A stretch of 64,000 nucleotides of DNA. It comes from BOG-1155 sp050012495. GTDB lineage: Bacteria > Desulfobacterota > Syntrophorhabdia > Syntrophorhabdales > WCHB1-27. The stretch covers positions 20,300 to 84,299 of the forward strand of contig JBEKHB010000009.1 of assembly GCA_050012495.1 (NCBI GenBank), read 5' to 3'. The translations under genes were made by a program, and so were the position numbers. This document shows, in pieces, positions 17,505-26,519 of this stretch. How positions within the stretch are numbered: position 1 is the stretch's first letter; each line of letters opens with the position of its first letter. The notes under the pieces are model-generated. The model saw only the letters and a program-made list of their open reading frames with translations, made no database searches and had not been told where the DNA came from.

Positions 17505-18713
17505 ATGCCTGTATTTGAATGGGAAGGCAGGAATCAGCAGGGCGATGTCAAAAAGGGCATTCTCAGCGCCCCGTCGACCGAGCAGCTCAGAGCACTTGTC
17601 AGAAAGGACGGCATTTTCCTCACTCATGCCGCTAAGAGAGCGGGTGTGCCGGCAAAGTCGCACCATGGCTTGCACAGGAGGGTGAAACGGGCGCAGATCG
17701 GCATTTTTACGCGCCAGTTGTCGACGATGATCAACTCGGGCCTGCCGCTGGTCCAGTCTCTCGAGGCCTTGTCGTCCCAGCTTGAAAACGCTACCTTGAG
17801 GGGAATCACCGCGGCGATGAAAGAGAAGATAGAAGGCGGCGCCCGGTTCGCCGAGACGCTTCAGGACTACCCCAACTGCTTCGATGAGCTTTATGTGAAC
17901 CTTGTCGTGGCAGGCGAGGAAGGGGGCATGCTCGACACCGTCCTGATGCGGCTCGCACACTACATCGAGAAGACGGAAAAGCTCAGGAGGAAGGTGAAAA
18001 CCGCGCTTATTTATCCGTCAAGCATCATCGTGGTCGCCGTCGGCGTCGTGCTTGTTCTGCTGCTTTTCGTGATCCCCGTTTTCCAGCGTATGTTTGCAGG
18101 CTTCGGAAAGGCGCTGCCTCTACCTACCCAGATAGTGATAGGCTTGAGCGCGTTCGTCAGGGCCAGCATCTTCTACATCGCCGCAGCCGTCGCGGCAGGG
18201 GCTTTCGCCCTGAAAAAATATTACGGGACGGACAACGGCAGGAGGAGAATCGACCGGCTGGTCCTGAAGATACCGGTCATCGGGATCCTCCTGCAGAAGG
18301 CATCGGTTGCCCGGGTGACGAGGACCCTGGGAACTCTTCTGACAAGCGGTGTATCGATCCTCGAAAGCCTGACGATCGTGGCGAAAACGGCGGGCAACAG
18401 GATCATCGAGGAGTCGCTCATCACGGCGCGGGCGGACATCAGCTCAGGCAAGAGCATATCCGAACCGTTAAAGGAGAGCGGTGTTTTTCCCCCTATGACC
18501 ATTCAAATGATCCAGGTAGGCGAGGCGACGGGCGCGCTCGACACCATGCTCAACAAGATCGCCGACTTCTACGAGGAAGACGTGGACAATATGGTCACAA
18601 ATCTCACGTCCCTGCTTGAGCCCGCCATTATGGTGGTCCTCGGGGTGGTGCTTGGCGGGCTGATCATTGCTATGTACCTTCCTATATTCCAGTTGGGGAC
18701 GGTGGTGGGCTAG
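17505..18713 (+). CDS. Type II secretion / type IV pilus inner-membrane platform protein (GspF/PilC family)
   Basis: 402 residues with two T2SSF domains (about 70-190 and 275-395). Membrane segments include ALIYPSSIIVVAVGVVLVLL and PAIMVVLGVVLGGLIIAMYLP. GspF/PilC is the platform that interacts with the assembly ATPase. No other pilus or secretion gene is nearby, so it is an isolated member and might serve a machine encoded elsewhere. Starts at ATG 17505, 39 nt after htrA, probably the same operon. A convergent terminator follows. Confidence 0.88.
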   Translation: MPVFEWEGRNQQGDVKKGILSAPSTEQLRALVRKDGIFLTHAAKRAGVPAKSHHGLHRRVKRAQIGIFTRQLSTMINSGLPLVQSLEALSSQLENATLRGITAAMKEKIEGGARFAETLQDYPNCFDELYVNLVVAGEEGGMLDTVLMRLAHYIEKTEKLRRKVKTALIYPSSIIVVAVGVVLVLLLFVIPVFQRMFAGFGKALPLPTQIVIGLSAFVRASIFYIAAAVAAGAFALKKYYGTDNGRRRIDRLVLKIPVIGILLQKASVARVTRTLGTLLTSGVSILESLTIVAKTAGNRIIEESLITARADISSGKSISEPLKESGVFPPMTIQMIQVGEATGALDTMLNKIADFYEEDVDNMVTNLTSLLEPAIMVVLGVVLGGLIIAMYLPIFQLGTVVG

Positions 18714-18765
18714 AGGCAGGGGCGGCCGGGCGCCCCTGGTGAACTGCCGGTCGGCCGGGCCACAC

Positions 18766-18804
18766 AAAAAAGGCGGGCCGGACCTTCAACAAGGTCCGGC
18801 CCGC
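18766..18804 (-). terminator. Rho-independent terminator for the minus-strand trio B
   Basis: A perfect 14-bp stem (18773-18786 with 18791-18804) closes on a 4-nt loop. On the minus strand it is followed by six T residues (AAAAAA at 18766-18771 on plus). It lies 61 bp past the stop of the minus-strand flavoprotein gene. The same stem may also help stop plus-strand transcripts, which lack a T run here. Confidence 0.85.
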
Positions 18805-18865
18805 GGTTGCGTGGCTTCAGATGGGCGTCTCCTCCATTCCGGCGAGGGCGGCCGTTCTTACGCGC

Positions 18866-20476
18866 TTACCATTTCGGCATGGGCAGCTCTTTCGGGCTTT
18901 CCCAATCCTTCATCTTCTTCATCCACGGCGCCCTTTCCACAAATTCGTCATGCGCCAGCGGTACGGGCGGATGGCATACCCATAGGGGATCGAACTCGTC
19001 CTTCACCTTGAGCATGAACAGGTGGTAGTTCGGCCCGTACTTCGGTCCTGTCAGGTACATAGGCTGGTGAGGTCCGAGGAGCGACGTATAAAACCGCTCC
19101 TTGATGTTCATCTTCGACGTATCGACATAGAACTGGTCGACCCCCGAGGTGTCCTCGTCCTGGTCCCAATAAATGAGGAATTCCGAGTAGCCCTGATGAC
19201 CCATCTCGAAGCTCTGGAACCATCCGGGGTCGCCGTAGTCCGGCATCAACGGCGGTGTGTAGCCCTTCTTCACCCGCGCGTAGCTCTCGCCGTGGACCGT
19301 CGCCTGAGACATGGACTCGATGATGTAGTCCACCGACATATAGGAGCCGGTCATGAGCCACATACCCGCCGAGTCCGCGTTCTTGAGCCATGACTCATCC
19401 GTCGGCTTGGTCGGTCTCGGTATGCCGCCGAGCTCGGTCATGATGTCGGTGACCACCCTTTCGTCGTACTCCATCTGCTCCTCCGAGGTAAAGCCGATGA
19501 GCAGCACCCGCAGGATGAAGAAATTCTTGATCGTGTCCTCGTTTTCCTTGCCCCAGAGGTCCCAGAACTCTTCCTTGCACTCCGCCTTGGCGAGCGCCCT
19601 CCAGAAGAGGGGCACCTTCGTCACGGCGCCGCCGACCTCCGCATGCCCTATGGCGAGCATGCCCTTCACCTGGGCCTCTTTCGTCGGCATCTGGAAGTTG
19701 ATCCATTTCACGCGCTTCTCAGGCAGCTTGAGGCCCGTATTCGGCGCAATGCCCGTCGGCTCAAGCCTCTCCGGCTGGAAGGGCAGCACCTTCACCGCCA
19801 TCTTCGTGACGATGCCGAGGCACCCCCGGAGTCCGGTAAATCCCCTGAGCAACCCCCTCAGGTCAGGGCCGGGACCGTCGCCCCAGAAAGGGTCGTCTCC
19901 CACGGCCAAAGAACCCATCCGCACGAGCTCTCCATCAGGCAGGACAAGCTCGGTGCCGAGTATCCTCCGGTGGGGCAGCCCTACCCTGTGGGACAGGGGC
20001 GACCAGCCGTCGCCTATCAGGTTCGCGATGACGGAGGCCTGCGCGCCGCCGCCGCCGATAATGCCGTAGCCGCCGTGCTTGAACGCCTCTTCCTGAAACG
20101 GCGAATAGATGACGCCCGTGCCGACTACCGCATAGAGGTGTTTCTCGTCGATCTCATAGTCATTCAGACGCTTCAGGTCGATGAGGAGCTCATTCTCCAC
20201 GTGGCAGTGGGAGCGCGGTCCGTAAAAGCCGGTGCTGTAAGGCACATAGGGCACCTTGTAGCGGTTGCAGATCCTGACGATCCTCTGCACCTCTTCCGTG
20301 TTCCGGGGCAGGATAACGATCTGGGGGATCGTCGTCATTACCCTCTCGTAGCCGCATCCGGCCTCATAGCCTCCGGGTCCCGACCTGTATCCTTCACAGA
20401 TGGCAGGGTCATCGGATATATATTTTTCGCCTACCACCGCTTCCAATGCATTGTATGTTTCTTTCGATATAGGCAT
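18866..20476 (-). CDS. FAD-binding oxidoreductase (VAO/PCMH fold), trio B second flavoprotein
   Basis: The start at 20476 (MPISKETYNALEAVV) has AAGGAGGG correctly placed and gives 536 residues. The PCMH-type FAD domain includes NELLIDLKRLNDY, an IGGGGAQASVIANLIGDGWS loop and WGDGPGPDLRGLLRGFTG. This matches the second flavoprotein of trio A in both motif and gene position. The C-terminal half carries the substrate domain and ends near KVKDEFDPLWVCHPP. Substrate unknown; electrons presumably go to the Fe-S subunit encoded upstream. Last gene of the minus-strand operon, followed by a strong terminator. Confidence 0.72.
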   Translation of the reverse strand: MPISKETYNALEAVVGEKYISDDPAICEGYRSGPGGYEAGCGYERVMTTIPQIVILPRNTEEVQRIVRICNRYKVPYVPYSTGFYGPRSHCHVENELLIDLKRLNDYEIDEKHLYAVVGTGVIYSPFQEEAFKHGGYGIIGGGGAQASVIANLIGDGWSPLSHRVGLPHRRILGTELVLPDGELVRMGSLAVGDDPFWGDGPGPDLRGLLRGFTGLRGCLGIVTKMAVKVLPFQPERLEPTGIAPNTGLKLPEKRVKWINFQMPTKEAQVKGMLAIGHAEVGGAVTKVPLFWRALAKAECKEEFWDLWGKENEDTIKNFFILRVLLIGFTSEEQMEYDERVVTDIMTELGGIPRPTKPTDESWLKNADSAGMWLMTGSYMSVDYIIESMSQATVHGESYARVKKGYTPPLMPDYGDPGWFQSFEMGHQGYSEFLIYWDQDEDTSGVDQFYVDTSKMNIKERFYTSLLGPHQPMYLTGPKYGPNYHLFMLKVKDEFDPLWVCHPPVPLAHDEFVERAPWMKKMKDWESPKELPMPKW

Positions 20477-20554
20477 GCGTCCCTCCTTGGGATAAATCTG
20501 GAGGGGGGACACCCCTCCGAAGAACAAGGGGCGAGAGGAGTGTCCCCCCAACCG

Positions 20555-21865
20555 TTACATCGAAGCAAGAATAACTTCCGAGATATCCATCACCTTCACG
20601 GCGTCGCCGTTCTCCCTCACCGCCTGGCCGAAATTATTCTTACACCAGGGGCACGCGGAGACGAGCACCTCGGCGCCCACTTCCCTCACCTCTTCCAACC
20701 GCAGCTTCGCGGAGGAGTCCGCCAGGTCCGGGAACGCAGCCTTTGTCCCACGCCCGGCGGCGCAGCAGAAGGCGTTTTCCCTTATACGGGGCATTTCCAC
20801 TACCTGAGCGCCGGGGATAGCGCCAAGCAGGTTCCTCGGCTGCGCATAGAGTCCGGTGGTCCCGCGGCGCCTTTTCAGCCGGGGCTCGACCATGCCCATC
20901 CAGCCCCTTGTCCCTTTCCAGGGGGTCCAGGGGTCGGCCAGCCTGCTTATGCCGCATGAATCATGGTACGTCATCCTGGTATCCTGCGGCTTCGTGAGCT
21001 TCAGCTTACCGGCAATGAGCGCCTCATCCGCGTATTCCACGAGATGGACGACGTCGAAGCCCAGTTGGCTGGTCGGGATATCGAGCATCTTCGGATAATC
21101 GACCTTCCACGTCCTGTAACACTCGGCGCAGGCGGTGACGAGCCTTTTCGCCCCGGTCGCCCTGACCATCTCCATATTGGTCTTCGCGATCTTCCGCGCC
21201 TGGTCGATCATACCGACCGAATAGACCATGTTGCCGCAGCACCGCTCATCGGACAACATCATGAAAGGCGTGCCCGAGCCGTTCAATATCCGCGCGGTCG
21301 CCTGGGCGATCTCGGGGTTCCGGTACGATGCGGAGCAGCCGGCGAAGTAGAGCGTCTCTGCCTTGTCGGCCACCTTTATGCCTTTGGTGATCCATTTTTT
21401 CCGGTTCGCGGGCGGCGCTCCAAAGTGATTGTGTACGCTCGCGATGTTATCCGCCACCTTCTTATGCGCGGGCATAGGGCCGGCGCCGTCCTTAACGGCC
21501 CTTATCCTTAAGGCCTCAAGGGTCAGCTCTATCTCGAGATCGAGGTTCCTCTTGCAGCCCACGTCGCATGCGCCGCAGAGGGGGTCGGCATAGATGATCT
21601 CGAGCAGCTTGGGCGTCCACTGAAGCTTTCCCTCGAGTACGGCAAGCCCGATCCTGCACTTGCCGAAGGCGCCGTACGCATCAAAATCATTCCACACATT
21701 GCTGGGACATCTCGTGCTGAACCGCACGCCGGGCATGTAGGTGTGCTCTACCCAGTAGCATCCCTTGCACTTGATGCAGCGGCTCATGTCATAGGCAAAA
21801 TTGCTCAAATCGGTCACATCCAGGGCGACCGGCTTTTTCGGTGTGTCAAAGCGATCTTTTGGCAT
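20555..21865 (-). CDS. Iron-sulfur (CCG-domain) oxidoreductase subunit, trio B
   Basis: 436 residues from the second of two adjacent ATGs, chosen because AGGAGG at 21871-21876 is 5 nt away. The N-terminal part has CIKCKGC and later CPSN, then CGACDVGC. Two CCG domains follow: RCCGNMVYS with TACAEC, and YHDSC, FCCAAGRG with SACPWC. The last CCG motif reads CCAAGRG where trio A has CCGAGGG, a mild divergence. The protein is the counterpart of 8965-10260 and sits between two flavoprotein genes in the same order, so a three-subunit complex is likely. Confidence 0.8.
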   Translation of the reverse strand: MPKDRFDTPKKPVALDVTDLSNFAYDMSRCIKCKGCYWVEHTYMPGVRFSTRCPSNVWNDFDAYGAFGKCRIGLAVLEGKLQWTPKLLEIIYADPLCGACDVGCKRNLDLEIELTLEALRIRAVKDGAGPMPAHKKVADNIASVHNHFGAPPANRKKWITKGIKVADKAETLYFAGCSASYRNPEIAQATARILNGSGTPFMMLSDERCCGNMVYSVGMIDQARKIAKTNMEMVRATGAKRLVTACAECYRTWKVDYPKMLDIPTSQLGFDVVHLVEYADEALIAGKLKLTKPQDTRMTYHDSCGISRLADPWTPWKGTRGWMGMVEPRLKRRRGTTGLYAQPRNLLGAIPGAQVVEMPRIRENAFCCAAGRGTKAAFPDLADSSAKLRLEEVREVGAEVLVSACPWCKNNFGQAVRENGDAVKVMDISEVILASM

Positions 21866-21875
21866 CATATCCTCC

Positions 21876-23333
21876 TTAGAAACAGAGATTTCCGGGGTTC
21901 AGGACATTCTTCGGATCGAAGACTTTCTTTACCCGCTTCAGGGCCGTCGTATAGCCCGCGGCTCTCTCGTATACCATCGAGGCCAGCTCCCCGTAAGGTC
22001 TCGAGAAAAATGCCCCTTCATTCATCAGGACCTTCGCCGCCTCCCGATAAAGACCCGCAATCGCGGCCTTTTCGTCTGCATCGTCCGGGTCGTGGAAGAA
22101 CGTGAACTCCACGTGAGCCGCGCGGTTGTGCTCTATGGGCTGGATATACATGCCGATGTCGGCCATGGGATAGCCGTATCTCGCCGCTACCTCTTCCACT
22201 ATGTCAACATACACAGGCGTGGAAACCGGTCTCGCGATAAAGAACAGGCTCTGGGCTCCGCCTTTCCATGCGTTTTTCCAGTAGGTTTTCTCCGCGGGCC
22301 ATGGTTTGCGCAGCAGCGACAAGAGCTTACGACCCACGCCGGGGAAACCGGGAAGGTTGTCGGTGAGCTTGATCTTCTGGAACTCGTTCCTCATGACCTC
22401 TTTGAGGAACCGCTCTTCGTACGCCACCTTCTCTTCCGGCCTGCGCATAAGTCCGCTGATCACCATGATGAGCGACCACGGCGGCAGTGTCAGCCGCAGC
22501 TTCTCAAAGTCGTCCGGCCAATTCTCTGCAAGGATGGCGGCCAGGTCCACGTTGTTCAGGAGGACGACTTCCTGCCCTATTCTCCTCGGCAACACCCTGT
22601 ACAGGAAGTCCTGCACATAGGCAAGGTCGTCAACCGGCGCGCAGTAAATCTTGTCAATCTTCGTCGCAAACTCGCTCTTCAGGTTCATCCAGGTCACGAT
22701 GCCCATGGTACCCTGCGCCCCCTGGAGGAAGCGATAGAAATCGAGACCGGGACCGGAAGGGTTCGCTCCCTTTGACTTTGAGTCGGGATAACCGTTCACG
22801 CTTGCCGATCCGAGCCTGAAGACCTCACCCGTCGGCCAGACAAGCTCGAAGCTCTGCGTCGGCTCGCCATAGTCGTAGACGGTGTTTGTGGGCACTTCCC
22901 GCTCCAGGTAATCGGTGAGCACCGAGCGGTTCGCCGGCGGCAACAGGGGCATGATCATCCTCATGCCTTTCTTCTCCAGCTCTTTCGTAAGCTGCCCCCA
23001 GGTAACGCCCGGCTCGATCCTCACCCTCCGGTTGTAATCGTCGACCTCAAAGATCTTGTTCATCCTGGTCAGGTCTACGACGACTCCGCCCTGCTTCGGT
23101 ATCGTACAACCGTAGAAATGGACTCCCGAGCTGACAGGGATCAAGGGAATGTCGTGCTCGTTAGCCCACTTCACGACGGCCCCGACTTCCTCGGCGTTTT
23201 TCGGCTGCACGACAAGATCGGGCATTGCCGGAGGAACCAGGCTGTGGTCGCGCGCATACTTGGCCAGCGTCTCTTTCGCGTCGCTTATGTTCTGCTTGCC
23301 CACGATTTTTTCCAACTGCTTCTTGTTTTGCAT
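21876..23333 (-). CDS. FAD-binding oxidoreductase (VAO/PCMH fold), trio B first subunit
   Basis: 485 residues. N-terminal FAD domain (about 45-235): PLIPVSSGVHFYGCTIPKQG and GAQGTMGIVTWMNL. The tail is DPKNVLNPGNLCF, nearly the same as its paralogue at 7456-8919. First gene of the minus-strand operon, preceded by AAAGGGGG before ATG 23333. Two AAATATA-GGTA-type boxes lie upstream (23350-23365, and 23407-23421 in inverted orientation) and could bind the neighbouring IclR regulator. Family-level function is flavin-dependent oxidation of a hydroxy acid or alcohol; the substrate is not known. Confidence 0.75.
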   Translation of the reverse strand: MQNKKQLEKIVGKQNISDAKETLAKYARDHSLVPPAMPDLVVQPKNAEEVGAVVKWANEHDIPLIPVSSGVHFYGCTIPKQGGVVVDLTRMNKIFEVDDYNRRVRIEPGVTWGQLTKELEKKGMRMIMPLLPPANRSVLTDYLEREVPTNTVYDYGEPTQSFELVWPTGEVFRLGSASVNGYPDSKSKGANPSGPGLDFYRFLQGAQGTMGIVTWMNLKSEFATKIDKIYCAPVDDLAYVQDFLYRVLPRRIGQEVVLLNNVDLAAILAENWPDDFEKLRLTLPPWSLIMVISGLMRRPEEKVAYEERFLKEVMRNEFQKIKLTDNLPGFPGVGRKLLSLLRKPWPAEKTYWKNAWKGGAQSLFFIARPVSTPVYVDIVEEVAARYGYPMADIGMYIQPIEHNRAAHVEFTFFHDPDDADEKAAIAGLYREAAKVLMNEGAFFSRPYGELASMVYERAAGYTTALKRVKKVFDPKNVLNPGNLCF

Positions 23334-23423
23334 AATACCCCCTTTCAGTAAATATAAGGTATACCGCTACGGTGCTTCATCCAATATGCTCCTTCCCGCG
23401 TGAATTAAGGTACCTATATTTGG

Positions 23424-23514
23424 GGCTCAGCGCCCCCTCCACCGGCAGAGCCGGATGGAGCCTCCCCCCTCACAAAAGCGTTTATCCCGCTGGCTCAGCG
23501 CCCCCTCCAGCGGC
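23424..23514. repeat. Tandem structured repeat (two copies) between IclR gene and trio B
   Basis: GGCTCAGCGCCCCCTCCA occurs at 23424-23441 and 23492-23509. Each copy runs into a hairpin: CCGGC-AGA-GCCGG in copy 1 (42-54) and GCGGC-GCAA-GCCGC in copy 2. The stem bases differ but pairing is preserved, which suggests selection on structure. A third hairpin, ACCCGC-TT-GCGGGT, follows at about 23527-23540. On the minus strand the array lies in the possible leader of the trio B operon or the trailer of the IclR gene. Confidence 0.55.
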
Positions 23515-23554
23515 GCAAGCCGCATCGGCGCACCCGCTTGCGGGTCGTCCCTCC

Positions 23555-24376
23555 TCACCTCGCTTCGCTCGATCCGCATCCGGGAGGATCGACCGGGCCA
23601 TCGGGTGTGCCCGGATTCTCCGCCATGAGCGTCAGTTTCCTGCTGATCAACCGGGCCGCGTCCTTCATATGGAGGATTATGTCGGGCAACCGTTGGTCCT
23701 CCATAGAGCCGGCGAGACCGAAGATCGAAATCGCACCACAGGCGCGGCTGCCCCGGAACACGAGCACCGAGAGGCCCCGTACCCCCTTCCGGTACTCTTC
23801 AAGGTCGGTAGCGTACCCACGCTCCCGGGCCTGATCCACCTGACCCAGCAGGTCTCCGAGCCCGGTCACGCTGTGGTCCGTATATTTCGGTGGGGGATTC
23901 TCCCCCACAAGACGGGCAATATCCTCGTTTGTCATCTGAGTGAAAAAAATCTTCATCAGGGCGCCCGCATAGAGGGGGAAACGCGTGCCCACGGGGACCG
24001 TGATCTTCAGCTCTTTCTTCGGCTCGCTCACCTCGAGGACGCGGTACGTGTTCTCATGCTCCCGGGCCACCAGGATGACCGTCTCGTCCACCTGCTCCGC
24101 AAGTCTTTCGAGAAACGGCTTCGCCACAAAAGACAGCTCCATGCTCCTCAGGACATTCCTCGAAAATTCAAAAAGGGTGGTCCCCGGGACATATTTTTTT
24201 GTCATCCTGTCCTGTACAAGGAAACCCTCCTCTTCGAGCGCCTTGAGTATGCCTAGCGTCGTGCTTTTGACAATGGCGAGTCTGCGAGAGATGTCGCTCA
24301 CGCCCAGCGGCTCATTTGTCCGGGTGACCAACCTCAATATCTCGATTCCTTTTCTTAGTACGGGGGCATTATACAT
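23555..24376 (-). CDS. IclR-family transcriptional regulator
   Basis: 273 residues. N-terminal winged helix (about 6-65: LGVSDISRRLAIVKSTTLGILKALEEEGFL), then an IclR effector domain with GTRFPLYAGALMKIFF and CGAISIFGLAGSM. IclR proteins typically control catabolism of aromatics and short acids. It lies between the MFS gene and trio B on the same strand and is the likely regulator of both. The promoter region carries TTGACA and an ATATG-N9-CATAT inverted repeat at 24431-24449. No clear ribosome-binding site precedes the ATG. Confidence 0.85.
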   Translation of the reverse strand: MYNAPVLRKGIEILRLVTRTNEPLGVSDISRRLAIVKSTTLGILKALEEEGFLVQDRMTKKYVPGTTLFEFSRNVLRSMELSFVAKPFLERLAEQVDETVILVAREHENTYRVLEVSEPKKELKITVPVGTRFPLYAGALMKIFFTQMTNEDIARLVGENPPPKYTDHSVTGLGDLLGQVDQARERGYATDLEEYRKGVRGLSVLVFRGSRACGAISIFGLAGSMEDQRLPDIILHMKDAARLISRKLTLMAENPGTPDGPVDPPGCGSSEAR

Positions 24377-24505
24377 GTTTTCTATACAAATCTTTTTATC
24401 ATCATGGATAGGAGTCTGTCAAGACAAAAAATATGTTAATAAATCATATTCTTGACTCACTCTCTTCCGGCGCGGCTCTCGCAGTATGATCGCTATAGAA
24501 AACGC

Positions 24506-25873
24506 CTATCCTCTTTCCATTCTCCCTGCGGGCATAAAGAACACGAGGGGGATTGCGACCAAGAGGCTAAGACCGAAAAAGGTGAAGGTGACCCGGAAGC
24601 CATTCACCGGGTTGGCGCTTGTGTGGAGGATAAAGGTAATCAACGATATCCCCAGCGCCCCTCCCACGGTCCTGAACATCCCCCGAAGCCCCACGATGGT
24701 AGCCACCTTCTCCGGCAGCAATTCAATGCAGGCGTTATTCGCGGCGGGGAGCATGATGCCCATCCCGATCCCCGTCAGCAGTACCAGGAACGACAGGATT
24801 TCCACGATGCTGAACCACATGCCCATTATTTCCCATAACCGGCCGGGTGCGAGAAGGATCGTTGAAAAAGCGGCGAGGCTCAATCCCACTATAATGGGCC
24901 GCCGGTAGCCCCATCTCCTGAGCAGAAAGCTGGTGACGGCGGAGGCGGGAATAATCCCTATGGACCGGGGAGTCAGAATCATACCGCTCATCAATGTCGA
25001 GAGCTTGTGCACCGACGTCGCATAAAAAGGCACGAAAGCGAAGATCCCGAAAACTCCCGCGCCCAAAACCATATTGAGGATGTTTGCCGCCAGAAATGGG
25101 GTCGACCTGAGCAGGGTAAAGTCCATGATCGGGTGTGTTTCCTTCCGCTCCTGACGGAAGAATAAGAAGAGCGAGAAAAAGCTCAAGCCCAAAAAGACCC
25201 CGGCAAAGAGGAGGGAGCGGGCTCCGAGGCTCTCCCCGATGAAGTTCAGGCCGAACATGAGAAAGAGTATGCCTCCGCTCATGAAGAAGGCCCCGGCAAG
25301 GTCTATGCGGGGACGGGATATGGCCCTGGAGTCATGAAGCAGCATCATGATCGAAGCCATCAGAACGATGCCGATGGGCAGATTGATATAAAAGATGTAG
25401 CGCCAGGAATAGCGGCTCACGATCCATCCTCCAAGGTTCGGGCCGATAAGGCCCCCTATGGGGAAGATGCTCGTAAAAAGGCCAATCGCCCTCTCCCGGT
25501 TTTCCGGGAAGTAGTCGCTGACGATCCCCGATGCGGTGGGGAGGAAGGCCGCTCCCCCGATGCCCTGGATGAACCTGAATCCTATCAGGGCGTGGATGTT
25601 GGGCGCAAGGCCGCAGGCAAGAGAGCTGCCGGTGAACAGACCGAGGGAAATCAGAAAAACCCGTTTCCGGCCGAAGCTGTCGCTCAAGTTCCCCACGAGG
25701 GGCATCGACATGGTCACCGCGATATAGTAGATCGAAATGGTCCACGCGGCCCAGAGAATGGTGGCGCCGAAATCCTCGATAAATCTGGGGAAGGCGACAG
25801 CCACCACTGTAGCGTCAATGGAAGACATGAGCAGCCCTAAACCGGCAACGGCAAAAATGAGGTAGCGGCGCAT
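24506..25873 (-). CDS. MFS transporter, DHA2 (EmrB/QacA-like) family
   Basis: About 455 residues from ATG 25873 (an upstream TTG would add three residues). Many hydrophobic segments; motif A NLSDSFGRKRVFLISL after TM2, and the DHA-type motif C-like stretch GGLIGPNLGGWIV in TM5. Typical DHA2 proteins are proton-driven exporters of drugs or organic acids with 14 helices; about 13-14 are countable here. It lies upstream of the IclR gene on the same strand, so it may export the substrate or product of trio B. Confidence 0.85.
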   Translation of the reverse strand: MRRYLIFAVAGLGLLMSSIDATVVAVAFPRFIEDFGATILWAAWTISIYYIAVTMSMPLVGNLSDSFGRKRVFLISLGLFTGSSLACGLAPNIHALIGFRFIQGIGGAAFLPTASGIVSDYFPENRERAIGLFTSIFPIGGLIGPNLGGWIVSRYSWRYIFYINLPIGIVLMASIMMLLHDSRAISRPRIDLAGAFFMSGGILFLMFGLNFIGESLGARSLLFAGVFLGLSFFSLFLFFRQERKETHPIMDFTLLRSTPFLAANILNMVLGAGVFGIFAFVPFYATSVHKLSTLMSGMILTPRSIGIIPASAVTSFLLRRWGYRRPIIVGLSLAAFSTILLAPGRLWEIMGMWFSIVEILSFLVLLTGIGMGIMLPAANNACIELLPEKVATIVGLRGMFRTVGGALGISLITFILHTSANPVNGFRVTFTFFGLSLLVAIPLVFFMPAGRMERG

Positions 25874-26519
25874 GCGGAACAATCCTAAAAGGCAAAATGT
25901 CGCGAAGAGTATACCGGACTACTTAACATGAGTTTACTAAATAGCGCGGGTAAGATCAACCGGAAAATGGGGCGGCCGGGCGCGTGGGCGCCACCTTTGT
26001 CATCGCGGCCTTAAAACGCTACGCCTTCGTCCCAAGGAGGCAAGCAGAAAGAACTGAGTATCCCTTCAACAGTGCTGACGTTACTGGGGATAATCCAGGG
26101 TCTTCGGTAATGGCTTTGACGTTTTTCTGTCGCAGGCAATACAGAGAAGCCTTACTGTGTAGGTTTGTCAAGAATCCGAAGGTGGATAGCCCAGCCCCCG
26201 GTGAGAAAACGCACCCTGGACGATCCTGCGATGAAACTGAGGGCGTGGGAGAGGGGGCCGTCCTCAAACGGACCAATGAGGAGGCGTGGCGGGAATGGTC
26301 CGTAACAGGTGGCCGGGCTTATCATAATGGGTAGCTAATTTGGTTCGGAATACGCAGAGACCGTTGAATACAAAAATACAATACGGGTCAGTGTTCCGTA
26401 TATTAGAATTTGAACTTAAATATATAGAACATTTTCCTTGACTATATCTTTCTGTATAGTAAAATATACACAGCGGTATATTTCGTCCTACAGAACATTC
26501 AGAGAGGGAAGATTGCGCC
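25874..26519. other. Gene-free 646-bp spacer, probable rearrangement scar
   Basis: No recognisable gene. A 116-codon open frame on plus (25984-26334) has no family resemblance, no good ribosome-binding site and an odd composition, so it is left uncalled. The left half is GC-rich. The right half (26340-26500) is strongly AT-rich and holds the control region of the next IclR gene. The base composition and codon use of the following genes (26.5-28 kb) are more AT-rich than to the left, compatible with a transferred segment starting here. Confidence 0.4.
26462..26483. promoter_or_regulatory. Inverted repeat before IclR gene, candidate operator
   Basis: AAATATAC-N6-GTATATTT is a perfect 8-bp inverted repeat, centred about 47 bp upstream of the GTG start of the IclR regulator. 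TTGACT at 26438-26443 lies just upstream and could be a -35 box, with AAAATA at 17 bp as a weak -10 that would overlap the repeat. The layout fits autorepression. Confidence 0.4.

Noticed and set aside
25984..26334. 116-codon plus-strand open frame in the spacer
   Set aside because: No ribosome-binding site, no family resemblance and an atypical composition; kept only as a note on the spacer.
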